Part shown: in pieces, positions 62,401 to 64,000 of the stretch | How the letters are laid out: the number at the start of each line of letters is the position of its first letter | Numbering within the stretch: position 1 is the stretch's first letter | NCBI GenBank assembly: GCA_034008185.1 | Contig: CM067086.1 | Location: forward strand, 34,617,007-34,681,006 | DNA: 64,000 nt | Source: Gorsachius magnificus | Lineage: Eukaryota > Chordata > Aves > Pelecaniformes > Ardeidae | Direction: 5' to 3' | Translations under genes and position numbers: made by a program | Notes under the pieces: model-generated | The model's database searches: none | The model's input: the letters and a program-made list of their open reading frames with translations, nothing else | Told to the model about the DNA's origin: nothing

Positions 62401-64000
62401 TCTCATCATTTTCCCTTCAATGACATACATTTGTGGATGTATTTGTGTATACAGCCTGTGTATTTATTAAACTCTCATCCTCCCACTTTACTGAAATTCC
62501 CTTTTAACCAAAGTCCCCAGAATAAATCATTTCCTCAGTTGTTTATGATTTGTCCAAACTTCTTTCTTTGCAGTTCCTGCAATATTTTAAGAACTTAAGG
62601 TCATTCTTGGGCACATGTACAAAACATTTATATTAATATACATGTAGTCAGACCTGTTTCTTCCCCCAGTTTTTTTAAGGGAAAAGACAACTTAGTATCT
62701 TAATTTTGAGCTGCAGAAACAATGTTTGATAATACATTTTTTTTCTATTATGGTTTTAATTTAAATATCTCACAATCATTTAATATTTATTTTCTTCAGC
62801 AAAATCAAAGTGAAATGGAAGACTAAAATCATCACTGCTTACAGTTAATATTTCAAATGTTAGTCCAGTAAACCTAGCATGCAGAGAACCATACTTACTG
62901 CTGATATGTAGGTGCATCTGCATTAAAGTCAGAAGAGTTACGCCCATAGATGCTTACAACCTGTAGTATTTGCAATGCTTTTATCCATCACAACTATTTT
63001 ACCAGTGGAAGCTATTGTGAACCTGAGACACTCTGCAGCGTTAGAATTAAGTAGCTGGTCATTGGGGCACTTTTAAATTGAACTTAGAGATCTTACCCTT
63101 TAAGAGGTCAAAAATTCCTCCTCCTTTTCATCTGTGTAACCCCAGCAGAGTCATTTCCATTAGTTGAAATAGTTTGCAAGAATGCAACTGAAGTAGAAGA
63201 AGATCCCTGGTTCACAGCACACCAACATAAACTTGTCAAGGCTTTAAAATTAAGAACACAGCTTTGCCCAACAAAGCACTAACTACTTGAAGTCAATTTA
63301 GTCATTTATTAGATTTACACTTTCAAAATTCCTCTTTACCCAGAATTTCCTACTGCTTCCTCACCACTACCTGAGACACTGGGCTAGGTTCAGCCTCAGA
63401 AAAATGCAAGCAATATGTAATAGTGTTAATACACCTTTTGCTATTTTATATCCATGCAATCATTTTTCTGATTTTGTGATAAATATAAGCTTAATAATTT
63501 TGATTCATCTGAGCATTAAGAAGTGTGTTTTACCCTGCAGAATATTCCATTACCTGTAACTGGAATATGTAGAATGTGGTTAATAAGAAATCATGCTTCT
63601 CCTCCATTTTGTAATAACCCAAGCCTTTTTGTAGTATATCTAGAAACTGATTCTGAACTCATGTATGGTGCTCCACTCATCTTTTTTTCCAACATTTCTT
63701 TGAAGGTGTTTAAATTAATATAGAAATGAAGTAAATACTGTGTAAAGGAAGACTTCAGTATCAAAGCAAAATATAACTTTGAGCAAACACTGTAAGGATT
63801 AGAAGTCTTATTTCAAACCTCTGAAATCATTGGGCAATTTGCCACTGGAATGGATGGAGCTCCTACTCTCTAGGAAGGAACAGTTTCAATGATGGCAAAA
63901 TAAGAGTGTTTTATAGATTTAAAGTAACTAATTTTGAAAGTAAATATATTTTACATATAATCTAAATTCCATGTATTATAAAAGTTCCTTTTATCAGGGT
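56490..64000. other. Non-coding AT-rich span, no gene seen
   Basis: The longest frames are on the plus strand: 128 codons at 62212-62598 and 106 codons at 61885-62205. Both have composition typical of the surrounding AT-rich DNA and no motif I know. Three GGAAT units occur at 62351-62365. At about 58700-58775 the words CTGGACCAACTACATTTTTA and TTGACTTCAGTGGGATGAAG weakly resemble the sauropsid palindromic repeat theme, too weakly for a separate call. No LINE tail or tandem array. Confidence 0.5.

Noticed and set aside
62212..62598. 128-codon plus-strand frame as a gene
   Set aside because: Composition matches the surrounding AT-rich DNA, no recognisable domain, and no conserved start context.

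Overview
The window reads as vertebrate nuclear DNA, almost certainly from a bird. The main evidence is three clear 5'-truncated CR1 LINE copies and one CR1-tailed composite. All four end in the octamer ATTCTATG repeated or its complement. They sit in otherwise AT-rich, low-repeat DNA that also carries worn MIR/CORE-SINE-like pieces and worn palindromic repeats of a kind common in sauropsids. There is no Alu or L1, no operon structure, and no run of ORFs with a shared codon signature.

I could not identify any functional protein-coding gene, tRNA, rRNA or CRISPR array. The open frames across the window are short (the longest is 164 codons, and its C-terminal half is CR1 reverse transcriptase debris). 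They look like chance frames in intergenic or intronic DNA. The sequence alone does not show whether the window lies between genes or inside a large intron.

Layout: 0-6.9 kb is AT-rich unique DNA with a 21-bp-stem hairpin (1.9-2.0 kb), a MIR-like tail (3.3 kb) and one possible splice-acceptor/short-exon lookalike (3.2 kb). At 6.97-7.70 kb there are two adjacent ancient CR1-type fragments. At 9.08-9.15 kb there is a near-perfect 32-bp-stem hairpin, the most striking non-LINE structure here. At 10.8-12.6 kb there are worn palindromic repeats. At 13.0-13.15 kb there is a CR1 3' end on the minus strand. At 16.4-17.2 kb two SINE-like pieces flank a GC-elevated segment with a 148-codon frame. At 20-21.1 kb there are two tandem repeats and a perfect 13-bp hairpin. 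At 21.55-22.1 kb there is a GC-elevated segment with a 152-codon frame. At 25.9 and 31.8 kb there are short two-copy tandem duplications. At 32.3-32.8 kb there is a plus-strand CR1. At 37.8-38.3 kb a strongly GC-rich block runs into a CR1-type tail. At 43.05-43.2 kb there is another palindromic repeat. At 55.7-56.5 kb lies the longest CR1 copy (about 800 bp), with broken ORF2. The rest is unique AT-rich DNA with simple repeats.

The CR1 copies are dead: 5'-truncated, frameshifted and interrupted by stops. The 13.0 kb and 55.7 kb copies share the same 3' UTR type. The 32.3 kb copy has a different one, and the 37.8 kb element a third, so several CR1 waves are recorded. I found no previously undescribed biological system. 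The items most worth checking are the 9.1 kb and 1.9 kb hairpins, the GC-rich CR1-tailed composite, and the two GC-elevated ORF segments.
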